64,000 nt of DNA from Oscillibacter sp. (GTDB lineage: Bacteria; Bacillota; Clostridia; Oscillospirales; Oscillospiraceae): the NCBI GenBank assembly GCA_022791135.1, contig JAAVYM010000103.1:1-64000 (forward strand), written 5' to 3'. Below are positions 31,865 to 40,906 of this stretch, in pieces (position 1 is the first letter of the stretch; every line of letters starts with the position of its first letter). The notes under the pieces are model-generated. The model made no database searches and was not told the DNA's origin. It was given only the letters and a program-made list of their open reading frames with translations. The translations under genes were made by a program, and so were the position numbers.

Positions 31865-34800
31865 TCAGGGGCTGGTGCCCAATTGGCCGCAGCGCCAGCC
31901 GTCCTCCGTTTTGGCGAGATAGCCGATTGCCCACCGGATATGCGCGCCGTTTGGAGCTTTGCCGTATTCACCCTGGTAGGCGGCCGCGTTTCCCGCCAGG
32001 TTTCCGCTGAGGCTGTAGGCGCTGTCGTTCTCCAAAACGAAGATTTCGTGATAGGAGAAATAGAGCCGGTCCTCGTCCTCCTCCCAGCCGGAGATGATGT
32101 CCGGGGTCAGATGCTCCTCCAGCTCCACGATCGTCCGGCTGTAGGTATAGGCCCAGTGGCTGCCGGGGGTACAGCGAAGACGAGGCTGGGTATAGGCTTC
32201 CACCCACTCCCGGGCAATCTCCAGGCGGCCCTGGCCCCGGTCGGGAATTGCGATATCGCCCTGGAGCGCCTGGAATTCCGCGTCGTCGTACCAAAGGCGC
32301 ATAAAACCGAAGATTCCAACGTCAAAGGGGTCCGGCTGGGGCCGGTTGGACACCGCCCGAAGCCAGGCGTCCCCCCGCCAGTGGTGGAGGAACACCAGCT
32401 CGCTGTCCGGCCAAAAGCGTAGGCTGATGTTCCCCCCCTGGTTCATCACCAGCAAAGAGGTGGCCGGCATGCTCCCAGGGGAGTCCGCGTAGCTCCAGTC
32501 GTAATCGCCGGTGAATTCCCGGAGCCGGTCCGGTTCGCCGGCCGCCTGGATGTCCGCGTTATACCGCCCTCCGCCCTCCGGGACCAGCAGGGTCAGAGCG
32601 GCGGTTTCTCCCTCCAGGATCTCGTCCAGCGCCGCCTGGGCCAGCTCGGAGGCGGACACGGCGGGGGCCTGGAGGGTGGCGACGCCCAGGTCAATGGTCC
32701 ACTCCGGCTCCATTCCCTCCAGGCTCTCCCGCAGGCGTTCCTCCGTGGGATTTCCGGCCTGCCGGAAGGCGGTGCAGAACACCAGGGCCGTGCCGGATGT
32801 TTCGCCGCCTTGGGGCACCTCCCGGAAAACCAGGTAGGTGGTCTCGGGATAGCAGGGGTCCACCCAGCAGTCCTCCCCCTTCAGAGCCGGACTGTCCTGC
32901 GGCTCCGGAGCGTGAAACTCATAGCTCACCGCCCAAAGGAGGTATTCCCGGCTCCTCGACTCCATGTGACAGATTCCGTCTACGCCGGTGATGCGCCAGT
33001 CGTCGTAAAACGCCCCCTCCATGCGGGCGTCCTTGTACGCCTGTTCCACCACCGCCAGGGCATTGTCCCGCACCCCAGCCTGAAAGTCATACTCCGCCGC
33101 CATATGATCCGCAAAATGCCGCTGGTCGTTGTAGACCAGGAGGTTTTCCCCGTCAAAGTACAGCGTTCTGTACTCGTTGGAGCGGGCCAGCGGCGTATGG
33201 GAGGACAGCGAATAGGGATCGACCCGGAAGGGCTGGCTCCGGCTGACGGTGTCCCAGCCCTCGAACCAAAATGCGTTGAATCCCGGCCAGACGTCTTCCA
33301 GAACGTCGTTCAGGTCTACCCGGTAGTAGTTCTCGCCCCGGCGGAAGTAAAACTCCCCGGCGAACGACGCCCCGGAGACCAGCTCCTTTTCCCCGTCGCC
33401 GTCCAGGTCCAGCATCGCCGGAAACCCCTCCATCCGGGCCAGGAGGACGGGCCAGCCCTCCTCGTTCAGGTAGTAATATTCATGGGTGAGGGTCCGGGGG
33501 CCGTCGTTGGCGTTGTAGGTGATGCAAAAGCCGTCGTGGCCCAGGAGATTGCGGAAGAAAGAGGCGCTGTACTTCCCGCCCGCCCCGGGGCGGAAGGACC
33601 AGAAGGGCCGGGGCCAGGAGCTGAGCACATTGCGCTGGACCCCGGCGAAAACCTTGCCGCCCATGGAGGCCGGGGGACCGGCCTCGAAGAACAGCAGTCC
33701 GTACTCTCCCAAGACGTGTTCCGGATCCTCCAGGCCGCCCAGCATACGCATGCTGCCATCCTCATTGGGACTGGAAAGGGCCTCCGCCGCCTGGGGTTCA
33801 TAGGGTTCCAGACCGTCCAGGGGGATGGTGAGGACCGGTTCCCAGTCCGGCTGCTCTGCTGTTTGCAGGCTCTCACAGGAGAGGACCGCCTCCCGAATGC
33901 GCCCCGCTACCTGGTTCATCAGGGACATGCCCTCGGTCCGGCCCGTTTTCATCTCCGGCGCCCATTTGGGCTGGGTCAGGACATAGCGGCACCGGCTGTC
34001 GCCGCCCAGGATTTCCATCGTATTTTGCGCCGAATCCGGGTACTCCTCCGCGTCTGGCTCCAGCCGGTAGAGGGAGCCGAGCCAGCCCATAGGGCGCTCC
34101 CGGCTGGAGGATGCCGACATAAGCACTCCCCAGTAAACCCGGAGCAGCTCGCCCTCCTCCAGGTCGAAAAACTCCGGCGGGTTCTCCGGGGTATAGACGA
34201 TCAGCTTGGACATGATATCGCCGTCCGGGCCGCCGTAGTTTTCCAGCTCCTCCGCCAAGACGGCCACGGCCTCGTCCACTGTGCTGAAGGCGGCTTCCTC
34301 CTCCGTCTTCTTCGCCCCGGTGAAGGTAACGGCGCAAACCAGCGCCGCCAGGGCCACGGCGGCAAAGAGAGCCGTCCCCAAATTTCTCCGGTTCCCGGCG
34401 ATGCGGGCGATCCGGTCCGTCAGCTGCCGCTTGCCCGCTGTCATGGTGGTTGCGGAGAGCAGGGGGTTGCCGGGGGACTTCCGCACAGGGATGAGGGACA
34501 GCAGCGTCCGGCCATAGGGGATCCGCTCCGCCTCTCCCAGTCGTCGGAGAGCCGCCTCGTCGCAGGCCAGCTCGCAGTCCGTCCGGGAGGCCAGCGCCGC
34601 CCACCAGACCAGGGGATCGAACCAGTACGCCACCAGGCACACCCCCCGCAGCAGCGACCACAGCGGGTCGCCGTGCCGGGCGTGGGACTCCTCGTGGGCC
34701 ATCACGTGCCGGAGGCTGTCCGGGCTTTGCACGGCGGCAGGGGTCAGGTAGACGGCGGGCCGGAACAGCCCGAAGAGGCACGGCGAGGGCAGCCCCCGCT

Positions 34801-35335
34801 CCACCAGGTAGACAGGGCGCTTCGCGCCTTCCACGAAATAGGGCCTCCGCCCCTTCCGAAGCTTCCCCCAAAAGCGGAGGTTGGACCATGCCAGCCAGAG
34901 GGCCATAAGGGCCATTCCGATGTACCAGGTCCAGCGGAACAAATCCTCCAGGGCAATCTGGTGGGTATATTCCACCTCATGGATCACCTGGTGGCGGTTG
35001 GAATAGATGTAGATATTGTCCTCCGAGGACGGCCCCAGCACAATCCGGGGGTCCTCCTGACTGGTGTAAGGCGACCACGCACCCTCCGGGCCTCTCAGCG
35101 TCACCCCGGCGGGTTCCATATACAGCGACCGGCTCCCGGTGTCCAGCGCCACCGGTTCCGCCGCCGTCAGCAGGCTGAACCCCGCCGCCGGAAGGCTGAG
35201 GGGCGTCAGCAGCCGCAGCAGCACCAGTCCCCAGAGAGCGTACTGCACCCGGCGGGACAGCGTGTTTCGAAACAGCCGGCGCAGAACCAGCAGCGCCAAA
35301 ATCAGCCCGGAGGAAGTCAGCAGGATCTCCCTCAT
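31865..35335 (-). CDS. Very large BlaR1-type M56 metallopeptidase-domain protein
   Basis: 1156 residues. The N-terminal ~340 form a BlaR1/M56 module: membrane helices (ILLTSSGLILALLVLRRLF; WTWYIGMALMALWLAWSNL), zinc motif MAHEESHARHGDP (HExxH) near 215, CDEAALRRLG, and a helix ALFAAVALAALVCAVTF near 330. The remaining ~800 residues should be extracellular; they lack the penicillin-binding sensor of BlaR1 and have no domain I recognise, though segments such as MLDLDGDGEKELVSG suggest a repeat-like calcium-binding motif. It overlaps the blaI-like gene (ATGA). Likely role: sense an external signal and proteolytically release the BlaI-type repressor. Confidence 0.8.
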   Translation of the reverse strand: MREILLTSSGLILALLVLRRLFRNTLSRRVQYALWGLVLLRLLTPLSLPAAGFSLLTAAEPVALDTGSRSLYMEPAGVTLRGPEGAWSPYTSQEDPRIVLGPSSEDNIYIYSNRHQVIHEVEYTHQIALEDLFRWTWYIGMALMALWLAWSNLRFWGKLRKGRRPYFVEGAKRPVYLVERGLPSPCLFGLFRPAVYLTPAAVQSPDSLRHVMAHEESHARHGDPLWSLLRGVCLVAYWFDPLVWWAALASRTDCELACDEAALRRLGEAERIPYGRTLLSLIPVRKSPGNPLLSATTMTAGKRQLTDRIARIAGNRRNLGTALFAAVALAALVCAVTFTGAKKTEEEAAFSTVDEAVAVLAEELENYGGPDGDIMSKLIVYTPENPPEFFDLEEGELLRVYWGVLMSASSSRERPMGWLGSLYRLEPDAEEYPDSAQNTMEILGGDSRCRYVLTQPKWAPEMKTGRTEGMSLMNQVAGRIREAVLSCESLQTAEQPDWEPVLTIPLDGLEPYEPQAAEALSSPNEDGSMRMLGGLEDPEHVLGEYGLLFFEAGPPASMGGKVFAGVQRNVLSSWPRPFWSFRPGAGGKYSASFFRNLLGHDGFCITYNANDGPRTLTHEYYYLNEEGWPVLLARMEGFPAMLDLDGDGEKELVSGASFAGEFYFRRGENYYRVDLNDVLEDVWPGFNAFWFEGWDTVSRSQPFRVDPYSLSSHTPLARSNEYRTLYFDGENLLVYNDQRHFADHMAAEYDFQAGVRDNALAVVEQAYKDARMEGAFYDDWRITGVDGICHMESRSREYLLWAVSYEFHAPEPQDSPALKGEDCWVDPCYPETTYLVFREVPQGGETSGTALVFCTAFRQAGNPTEERLRESLEGMEPEWTIDLGVATLQAPAVSASELAQAALDEILEGETAALTLLVPEGGGRYNADIQAAGEPDRLREFTGDYDWSYADSPGSMPATSLLVMNQGGNISLRFWPDSELVFLHHWRGDAWLRAVSNRPQPDPFDVGIFGFMRLWYDDAEFQALQGDIAIPDRGQGRLEIAREWVEAYTQPRLRCTPGSHWAYTYSRTIVELEEHLTPDIISGWEEDEDRLYFSYHEIFVLENDSAYSLSGNLAGNAAAYQGEYGKAPNGAHIRWAIGYLAKTEDGWRCGQLGTSP

Positions 35336-35709
35336 CCCTCCTCACCTCCCGCCTTATCCAAAATAGCGGACAGCTCCGCAATGTCCGCCTCAGACAGCCG
35401 GTGGTTCTCCACCATGGCGCTCATCATCAGGCCCAAGCTGCCGCCATAGACCCGGGAGAGGAAGCTCTCCGTCTCCGCCTGAGCGGCGTCCTCCCGCCGG
35501 AAAGCGGGGTAATACCGCTTGGCCCGCTCCCCCTCCTCATGCCGGACAGCCCCCTTCGCCTCCAGGCGGGCCAGCATAGTAATGACCGTGTTTTTGCTCC
35601 AGCCGGTCTCCTCCCGGACCGCCGCCGTCAGCTCCGTAATCGTCCTGGGCGCGCGGTCCCACAGGCGGCGCATCAGCTTCCACTCGCTGTCGGACAGGTT
35701 GATCTTCAT
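35332..35709 (-). CDS. BlaI/MecI/CopY-family repressor
   Basis: 125 residues: winged helix MKINLSDSEWKLMRRLWDRA through WSKNTVITMLARLEAKGAVR, then a short dimerisation tail. Family repressors bind inverted repeats and are removed by cleavage through the partner M56 protease, encoded just downstream with an ATGA overlap. The promoter has a matching inverted repeat around the -10, so the pair probably represses itself. The regulated genes beyond the operon are unknown; no beta-lactamase is adjacent. Confidence 0.9.
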   Translation of the reverse strand: MKINLSDSEWKLMRRLWDRAPRTITELTAAVREETGWSKNTVITMLARLEAKGAVRHEEGERAKRYYPAFRREDAAQAETESFLSRVYGGSLGLMMSAMVENHRLSEADIAELSAILDKAGGEEG

Positions 35710-35735
35710 CGCGATTCCCCCTTTCGGTATACAAC

Positions 35736-35775
35736 TGTCTACCTAAAGAATAGCAGAGAGGTAGACACTTGTCAA
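35736..35775 (-). promoter_or_regulatory. Promoter and operator of the BlaI/M56 operon
   Basis: Minus strand TTGACA (35770-35775), 17 bp, TATTCT (35747-35752). Inverted arms TGTCTACC (35736-35743) and GGTAGACA (35760-35767) flank the -10, ideal for autorepression by the dimeric BlaI-like protein. Confidence 0.8.
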
Positions 35776-35904
35776 CCCCTAATGATTTTGGAGCCGGGAA
35801 AGCCCGGCAGTTCCGGGAGGCAGACCCAGCACCACCGGCTTGAAGCTCTCGTCCGCAGGTGCTATACTGGGGCTGCGGCACAGGCCGCGGAACGGAGGGT
35901 TTTT

Positions 35905-36927
35905 ATGTGGGCAGAAGGAAAGGTGCGGATCTCCGACATTGCCGAGGAGCTGGGCGTCAGCACGGCGACGGTGTCCAACGTGATTCACGGGAAGACAAAA
36001 AAGATCTCCAGCCAGACGGTCAAGCGGGTACAGGAAAAACTGGAGGAACGGGGCTACATCCCCAACATGGCGGCAACCCTCCTGGCGCAGAACGACTCCC
36101 GCATCATCGGCGTGGTCATCAAAAACCACGAAAAATACGAGGGGCAGCTGCTGACCGACCCTTTTATCGCCTCCTCGCTGAACTACCTGTCGGATGAAAT
36201 TGAGCGGAATGGCTATTTTATGATGGTCAAAAAGGCACGGGACATTCAGGAGTCCGCAAAATTCGCCTCCATGTGGAATATGGACGGCATGGTCCTCCTG
36301 AGCTTCTGCGCCGACGAGTATCAGGCCCTGCGGGACCGGATACGCATTCCCTTCGTGGTGTACGACGGGTATTTTGAAAATGAAGGCCGGATCTGCAACC
36401 TCCGGATCGACGACCGGGACGGCGGGCGGCAGGCCGGGGCGCACCTGCGGAGCCTGGGACACCGGGACGTGCTCTGCCTTGCCGACAACCGGGAGTGCAT
36501 GGACCTTCTGCGCTATGAGGGCTTCTGCGAGGGGCTGGGTTTCCCGGCGGATTTTTGGCAGATCCCCATGCATAAGCAGGAGCGGGACCGCTTTTATCAA
36601 GAGCGGCTTTCCCAGCTTCGCCGGTACAGCGCCGTATTCGCCGTGTCGGATTACTACGCCGTGGAACTGATGCGGTTTTTACAGCGCTCCGGCGTGAACG
36701 TGCCGGAGGAGATCTCCCTGGTGGGCTTTGATGACGGCCCCATCTGCCAGCAGGTCGCTCCCTCCCTCACCTCCGTCTGGCAGGACGGGGCCTACCGGGC
36801 CAGGACCGCCATCCAGCTGCTCAAGCGGATGCGCCAAGAGCCGGGCTTTTCCGGGGATTTCCTGACCTCCGTGCGCATAATTCCCCGGGAGAGCACCCGG
36901 GCGCTCCTCTCCCCGGCGGCGCCGTGA
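35905..36927 (+). CDS. LacI-family transcriptional regulator (upstream of sugar ABC operon)
   Basis: 340 residues. Helix-turn-helix VRISDIAEELGVSTATVSNV then IHGKTKKISSQTVKRVQEKL, with a periplasmic-binding-type effector domain (IIGVVIKNH; YSAVFAVSDYYAVELMRFL; EISLVGFDDGPI). ATG 35905 follows ACGGAGGG; the track frame upstream is chance. The hinge lacks the usual LacI 'KPNxxA' spacing but is recognisable as YIPNMAATLL. It precedes the ABC import operon, which carries three LacI-type operators, so it or the second LacI (40907) is the likely regulator. Confidence 0.85.
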   Translation: MWAEGKVRISDIAEELGVSTATVSNVIHGKTKKISSQTVKRVQEKLEERGYIPNMAATLLAQNDSRIIGVVIKNHEKYEGQLLTDPFIASSLNYLSDEIERNGYFMMVKKARDIQESAKFASMWNMDGMVLLSFCADEYQALRDRIRIPFVVYDGYFENEGRICNLRIDDRDGGRQAGAHLRSLGHRDVLCLADNRECMDLLRYEGFCEGLGFPADFWQIPMHKQERDRFYQERLSQLRRYSAVFAVSDYYAVELMRFLQRSGVNVPEEISLVGFDDGPICQQVAPSLTSVWQDGAYRARTAIQLLKRMRQEPGFSGDFLTSVRIIPRESTRALLSPAAP

Positions 36928-37089
36928 GGCGCAGCGCCTCCCCCTCGCAGCCGGCTGCACATACTCCGCCCTTTTTCCGGGGATCCCGCCCTGCGCAGAC
37001 CTCCGTCACCCGTCCTTTCCTTCGCCCAAAATACAGCGCGCCGTAGGGGTTTCCAGGGTGCCGCATCCGGAAGATGCCGTCCCTTGAAA

Positions 37090-37140
37090 AGGAAAAACCA
37101 CCGTCGCTTGGGATTTTTCCCAAAAAAGTGGCGGTCTTTT
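37090..37140 (+). terminator. Terminator of the first LacI gene
   Basis: Imperfect hairpin ACCACCGTCGCTTGGGA / TCCCAAAAAAGTGGCGGT followed by CTTTTTTT. The 36928-37090 stretch before it holds no gene. Confidence 0.65.
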
Positions 37141-37181
37141 TTTGCAACCCTCCAATCTTTTTCCCTTCCGCGACTTTTCCC

Positions 37182-37210
37182 TTGCATCCGCCATCGGTTG
37201 CTGTTATGAT
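37182..37210 (+). promoter_or_regulatory. Promoter of the sugar ABC operon
   Basis: TTGCAT (37182-37187), 17 bp, TATGAT (37205-37210), with three LacI-type operators immediately downstream. Confidence 0.75.
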
Positions 37211-37212
37211 AC

Positions 37213-37262
37213 TGGTAAGCATTCCGGAAACGTTACCAATAACGAATCCGGAAGCGTTCCCA
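37213..37262. promoter_or_regulatory. Three tandem LacI-type operators
   Basis: TGGTAAGCATTCCG (37213-37226), CGGAAACGTTACCA (37225-37238) and CGGAAGCGTTCCCA (37249-37262) share CGGAANCGTTNCCA (first copy inverted). The first two overlap by two bases; copies two and three start 24 bp apart. They cover the transcription start region, so binding should repress. Confidence 0.75.
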
Positions 37263-37298
37263 ACCCTAAGGGAACGAATCTACGAGGAGGAATGTGAA

Positions 37299-38636
37299 AT
37301 GAAGAAAAGACTCTTGGCTCTGCTCTTGTGCGCCGTAATGGCCCTGTCCCTGGCCGCCTGCGGCGGCGGAGACAATCCCCCCGCCGACAGCGGCTCCGCC
37401 TCCGGAAGCGGCGACGGCAGCGGCGACAGCGGCTCCGCCGCTTCCGGCCGCGTCTACTGGCTCAACTTCAAGCCCGAGTCCGACGGAGTTCTGCAGGAGA
37501 TCGCCCAGACCTACACCGAAAAGACCGGCGTTCCTGTCCAGGTGGTCACCGCCGCCTCCGGCACCTACAACCCGACCCTCATCTCTGAGATGGACAAGAG
37601 CACGCCTCCCACCCTGTTCGTCATCGGCAATCAGAACGGCGTGAAGGACTGGAAGGACTACGCCATGGATCTCAGCGGTACCGCCATTGCCAACGAGCTG
37701 AACACCGACGCCTATAACCTCTATGACGAGACCGGCAAGCTGGTGTCCATCGGCTATTGCTATGAGTGCTACGGCATCATCGTCAACCCCGACTTGGTGA
37801 AGGCCGCCGGCCACTCCATGGACGAGATCAAGAACTTCGACGGTCTGAAGGCCGTGGTTGAGGACATCCATGCCCGGGCCGGTGAGCTGGGCTTCGACGC
37901 CTTCACCTCCTGCGACATGGACGGCTCCTCCTCTTGGCGCTTCACCGGCCACATGGCCAACCTGGAGTACTACTATGAGCAGGAGGGCCAGACCTGGACC
38001 GAGTGCCCCGCCACCATCACCGGCAAATATCTGGACAACTTCAAAAACCTCTATGACCTTTGCATCAACAACAGCCTCACCAGCCCCAAGGAGCTGGCCA
38101 CCGGCGGCCACGACGCCAGCGAGGAGTTCCGCTCCGGCAAAGCCGCCTTCCAGATCCAGGGTTCCTGGGAGTATGAGGGCCTGAAGGACCAGGTTCCCAA
38201 TGCCACCATGATCCCCTACTACTGCGGCGTCCCCGGCGAGGAGAAGGCCGGCCTCAACTGCGGCACGGAGAACTGCTGGGCCATCAACGCCAAGGTTTCC
38301 GCCGAGGATCAGCAGGCCACCATGGACTTTATGGTCTGGTGCGTCACCGACCCCGACGCCTCCCGCAAGCTGGTGGACACCTTTGGCGTCATGCCCTATA
38401 AGCAGGCCGCCGAGTCCACCAATGGCTTCCTGGCTGCCGCCGACGCCTACACCGCCGATGGCTGCTACGTCATGAACTGGGCCACCAACTTCCAGCCCAA
38501 CGTGGACGACTACCGCGCCGCCCTGGTCGCTGCCCTGAACCAGTACAATGCCGACCAGTCCGCCGCCAACTGGGAGCAGGTCCGCACCGCCTTCGTGGAC
38601 GGCTGGGCCGTGCAGTACCAGAACGCCAAAGGCTGA
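37299..38636 (+). CDS. Carbohydrate ABC transporter substrate-binding lipoprotein
   Basis: 445 residues. Signal peptide and lipobox MKKRLLALLLCAVMALSLAAC, a Gly/Ser-rich linker (GSASGSGDGSGDSGSAASG), then a class I-type sugar-binding fold of the MalE/UgpB family. GAGGAGG sits 8 bp before the ATG, and codon use is strongly biased toward C-ending codons, as expected for an abundant surface protein. It captures an oligosaccharide outside the cell for the two permeases downstream; the malQ-glgP-GH13 genes suggest maltodextrins. No ATPase gene lies in the operon, so a shared MsmX-like ATPase is probably used. Confidence 0.9.
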   Translation: MKKRLLALLLCAVMALSLAACGGGDNPPADSGSASGSGDGSGDSGSAASGRVYWLNFKPESDGVLQEIAQTYTEKTGVPVQVVTAASGTYNPTLISEMDKSTPPTLFVIGNQNGVKDWKDYAMDLSGTAIANELNTDAYNLYDETGKLVSIGYCYECYGIIVNPDLVKAAGHSMDEIKNFDGLKAVVEDIHARAGELGFDAFTSCDMDGSSSWRFTGHMANLEYYYEQEGQTWTECPATITGKYLDNFKNLYDLCINNSLTSPKELATGGHDASEEFRSGKAAFQIQGSWEYEGLKDQVPNATMIPYYCGVPGEEKAGLNCGTENCWAINAKVSAEDQQATMDFMVWCVTDPDASRKLVDTFGVMPYKQAAESTNGFLAAADAYTADGCYVMNWATNFQPNVDDYRAALVAALNQYNADQSAANWEQVRTAFVDGWAVQYQNAKG

Positions 38637-39026
38637 TTTCCTTTTCTCGAGAGAAAAGGAACCAAACGAGCTTTGCCTCGCTTCGGCCGCCCGGTGTTTT
38701 TCCGGGCTGAAGCGACGGCAACTGGGTTTGGCTGTTAAAATACCCTTTCCTTCTGTTTTTGGAGTGAAGGAATGGAACTCGAGCGGGGCGGGCGAAATCG
38801 CCCGTCCCGCTCCGTCTATCCGGCTCCGGAGGCGGACATTGTTCGCCCGCAATCTGCGGACGAATGATGTGTGTCCCCATGCAATGATTGCTTCCAAATG
38901 CATGGCCCGGAGGTAATCCGATGTTTTGTGCCTGCGGCCGCTTACAGCGGTCGGAAAAACGGCTTCAATCAAACGAATTGATTCTTGCGGGTCATTCCCG
39001 GAATCATACCAAAGGGAGTTGATTTT
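38637..39026 (+). other. Intergenic region between binding protein and permease genes, with hairpins
   Basis: 390 bp without a gene. CCTTTTCTCGAGAGAAAAGGAACCAAA at 38639 is a copy of the repeat seen at 31680. AGCGGGGCGGGCG-AAAT-CGCCCGTCCCGCT at about 38782-38811 is a very stable hairpin without a T-run. Such structures probably lower permease expression relative to the binding protein. Confidence 0.6.
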
Positions 39027-39929
39027 TTGAAAACGAAAATCACCAACGGCAACTCCGTCCGGAACGCCACGCGGAAGTGGGCACCGCTGTTCCTGGGTCC
39101 CGTGGTCATCGCCTTCATCATCGGCTTCGTCTGGCCTTTCATTCAGGGCATCTGGCTGTCTTTGTGCAAGTTCCGCCTGATTTCCGACGCGGAGTTCATC
39201 GGTTTTGGGAACTATATTAAGGCGTTTCAGGACGTCTCCTTCCGGCACGCCTTCTGGTACACCGCCCTCTTCGCAATCGTGTCCCTGGTGCTCATCAACG
39301 TGCTGGCCTTCGCCGTGGCCTATGCCCTGACCCAGGGCATCCAGGGCAGCAACCTCTTCCGCACGGTCTTCTTCATGCCCAACCTCATCGGCGGCATCGT
39401 GCTGGGCTACATCTGGTCCATGATCTTCGACGGCATCCTCGGCCGCTGGAGCACCTCCATTCTCCTGGAGAGCAAGTTCGGCTTCTGGGGCCTCATTATC
39501 CTCATGTGCTGGCAGCAGATCGGCTATATGATGATCATCTATATCGCGGGCCTGCAGAACGTCCCCGGCGAAATGCTGGAAGCCGCCCGGATCGACGGTG
39601 CCACCCGCTGGCAGACCCTCTTCAAGGTCACCATCCCCAACGTGATGCCCTCCATCACCATCTGCATGTTCCTGTCCCTGACCAACGGCTTCAAGCTCTT
39701 CGACCAGAACCTGGCCCTCACCGGCGGGCAGCCCTTCGTCATCCAGCCCGGCGGGACCACCATCAAGACCACAGAGATGCTGGCGCTGAACATCTACAAC
39801 ACCTTCTATGGCTCCAGCTCCTCCTCCCAGGGCGTGGCGCAGGCCAAGGCCGTCATTTTCTTCATTCTGGTTGCCGGACTGGGCCTGGCCCAGCTGGGCT
39901 ATACCCGCAACAAGGAGGTACAGCAGTAA
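39027..39929 (+). CDS. Sugar ABC transporter permease (MalF type)
   Basis: 300 residues, six membrane spans. The ATPase-contact EAA loop is EMLEAARIDGATRWQTLFKV. The start is TTG 39027, 8 bp after AAAGGGAG; ATG 38985 in the track has no ribosome site. It pairs with the next permease to form the import channel. TAATG overlap with the downstream gene indicates coupled translation. Confidence 0.9.
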   Translation: MKTKITNGNSVRNATRKWAPLFLGPVVIAFIIGFVWPFIQGIWLSLCKFRLISDAEFIGFGNYIKAFQDVSFRHAFWYTALFAIVSLVLINVLAFAVAYALTQGIQGSNLFRTVFFMPNLIGGIVLGYIWSMIFDGILGRWSTSILLESKFGFWGLIILMCWQQIGYMMIIYIAGLQNVPGEMLEAARIDGATRWQTLFKVTIPNVMPSITICMFLSLTNGFKLFDQNLALTGGQPFVIQPGGTTIKTTEMLALNIYNTFYGSSSSSQGVAQAKAVIFFILVAGLGLAQLGYTRNKEVQQ

Positions 39930-40786
39930 TGAACGGAAAAACTCTCTCCGCCGAGCACCGCCGGAAGACCATCCTCTCCGTAACCCTGGCTGTCATCTGT
40001 ATCATCTATGTGCTGCCCGTGCTGACGGTGGTCGTCAACTCCTTTAAGCTCAACACCTTTGTCAAGACCGACACCTTTGCCCTGCCCTCCGGGGAAATGT
40101 GGGCCGGGTTTCAGAACTTTATCAAGGGCATGACCTTCGGCAACTACCCCTTCGCCAAGAGCGTGCTCTACAGCGTGGCTATCACGCTCCTGTCCACCTT
40201 CTCGATTCTGCTGTGCACCTCCATGGCGGCTTGGTACATCGCCCGGGTAAACTCCTTTTTCTGCAAGCTGCTCTACTTCCTCTGTGTTTTTTCTATGGTA
40301 GTACCCTTCCAGATGGTGATGTTCACCCTGTCCAAGACGGCGGATACGCTCCACCTGAACACCCCTTGGACCATTCCGGTGGTCTATCTGGGTTTTGGCG
40401 CGGGTCTTGCGATCTTCATGTTCGTGGGCTTTGTCAAGTCCATTCCCCTGGAGATCGAGGAGGCCGCCGCTATTGACGGCTGCGGCCCCCTGCGGGTTTA
40501 CTTCTCCGTGGTGCTGCCCATGCTGAAGCCCACCATGATTTCCGTGGGCATTCTGGAGATCATGTGGGTGTGGAACGATTACCTGCTGCCCTATCTGGTG
40601 CTGGACATCAACAAATACCGCACCATCCCCATTCACATCCAGTACCTCAAGGGCAGCTACGGCACCGTGGACCTGGGCGCCACCATGGCGCTGATTCTGC
40701 TGTCCATCATCCCGGTGATCGTCTTCTATCTCACCTGCCAGAAGCACATCATCAAGGGCGTGGCCGCCGGCGCGGTAAAGGGCTGA
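39929..40786 (+). CDS. Sugar ABC transporter permease (MalG type)
   Basis: 285 residues in the frame of track ORF 39506-40786. Six spans with the EAA loop EIEEAAAIDGCGPLRVYFSV. ATG 39929 overlaps the preceding stop codon, with AAGGAGG upstream. Second half of the heterodimeric channel fed by the lipoprotein at 37299. Confidence 0.9.
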   Translation: MNGKTLSAEHRRKTILSVTLAVICIIYVLPVLTVVVNSFKLNTFVKTDTFALPSGEMWAGFQNFIKGMTFGNYPFAKSVLYSVAITLLSTFSILLCTSMAAWYIARVNSFFCKLLYFLCVFSMVVPFQMVMFTLSKTADTLHLNTPWTIPVVYLGFGAGLAIFMFVGFVKSIPLEIEEAAAIDGCGPLRVYFSVVLPMLKPTMISVGILEIMWVWNDYLLPYLVLDINKYRTIPIHIQYLKGSYGTVDLGATMALILLSIIPVIVFYLTCQKHIIKGVAAGAVKG

Positions 40787-40828
40787 GTCTCTTCCCGGGA
40801 AAAGGCCTGGTTAAAGGCATAACCTCTC

Positions 40829-40857
40829 TTGCATGCCGGAGTTAAATGTGCTATCAT
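40829..40857 (+). promoter_or_regulatory. Promoter of the second LacI gene
   Basis: TTGCAT (40829-40834), 17 bp, TATCAT (40852-40857), about 50 bp before the inferred start codon. Confidence 0.65.
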
Positions 40858-40906
40858 TGCTAAAAATCAACATCGAAGCGGCTGAGCCGGAGGGGAGGGA
40901 TACGGT

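Noticed and set aside
32810-35449. 879-codon plus-strand ORF
   Set aside because: Antisense shadow of the M56 protein and blaI-like genes; no ribosome site or recognisable motif.
37266-39248. 660-codon minus-strand ORF
   Set aside because: Antisense to the sugar-binding lipoprotein and a permease start, both with clear signals.
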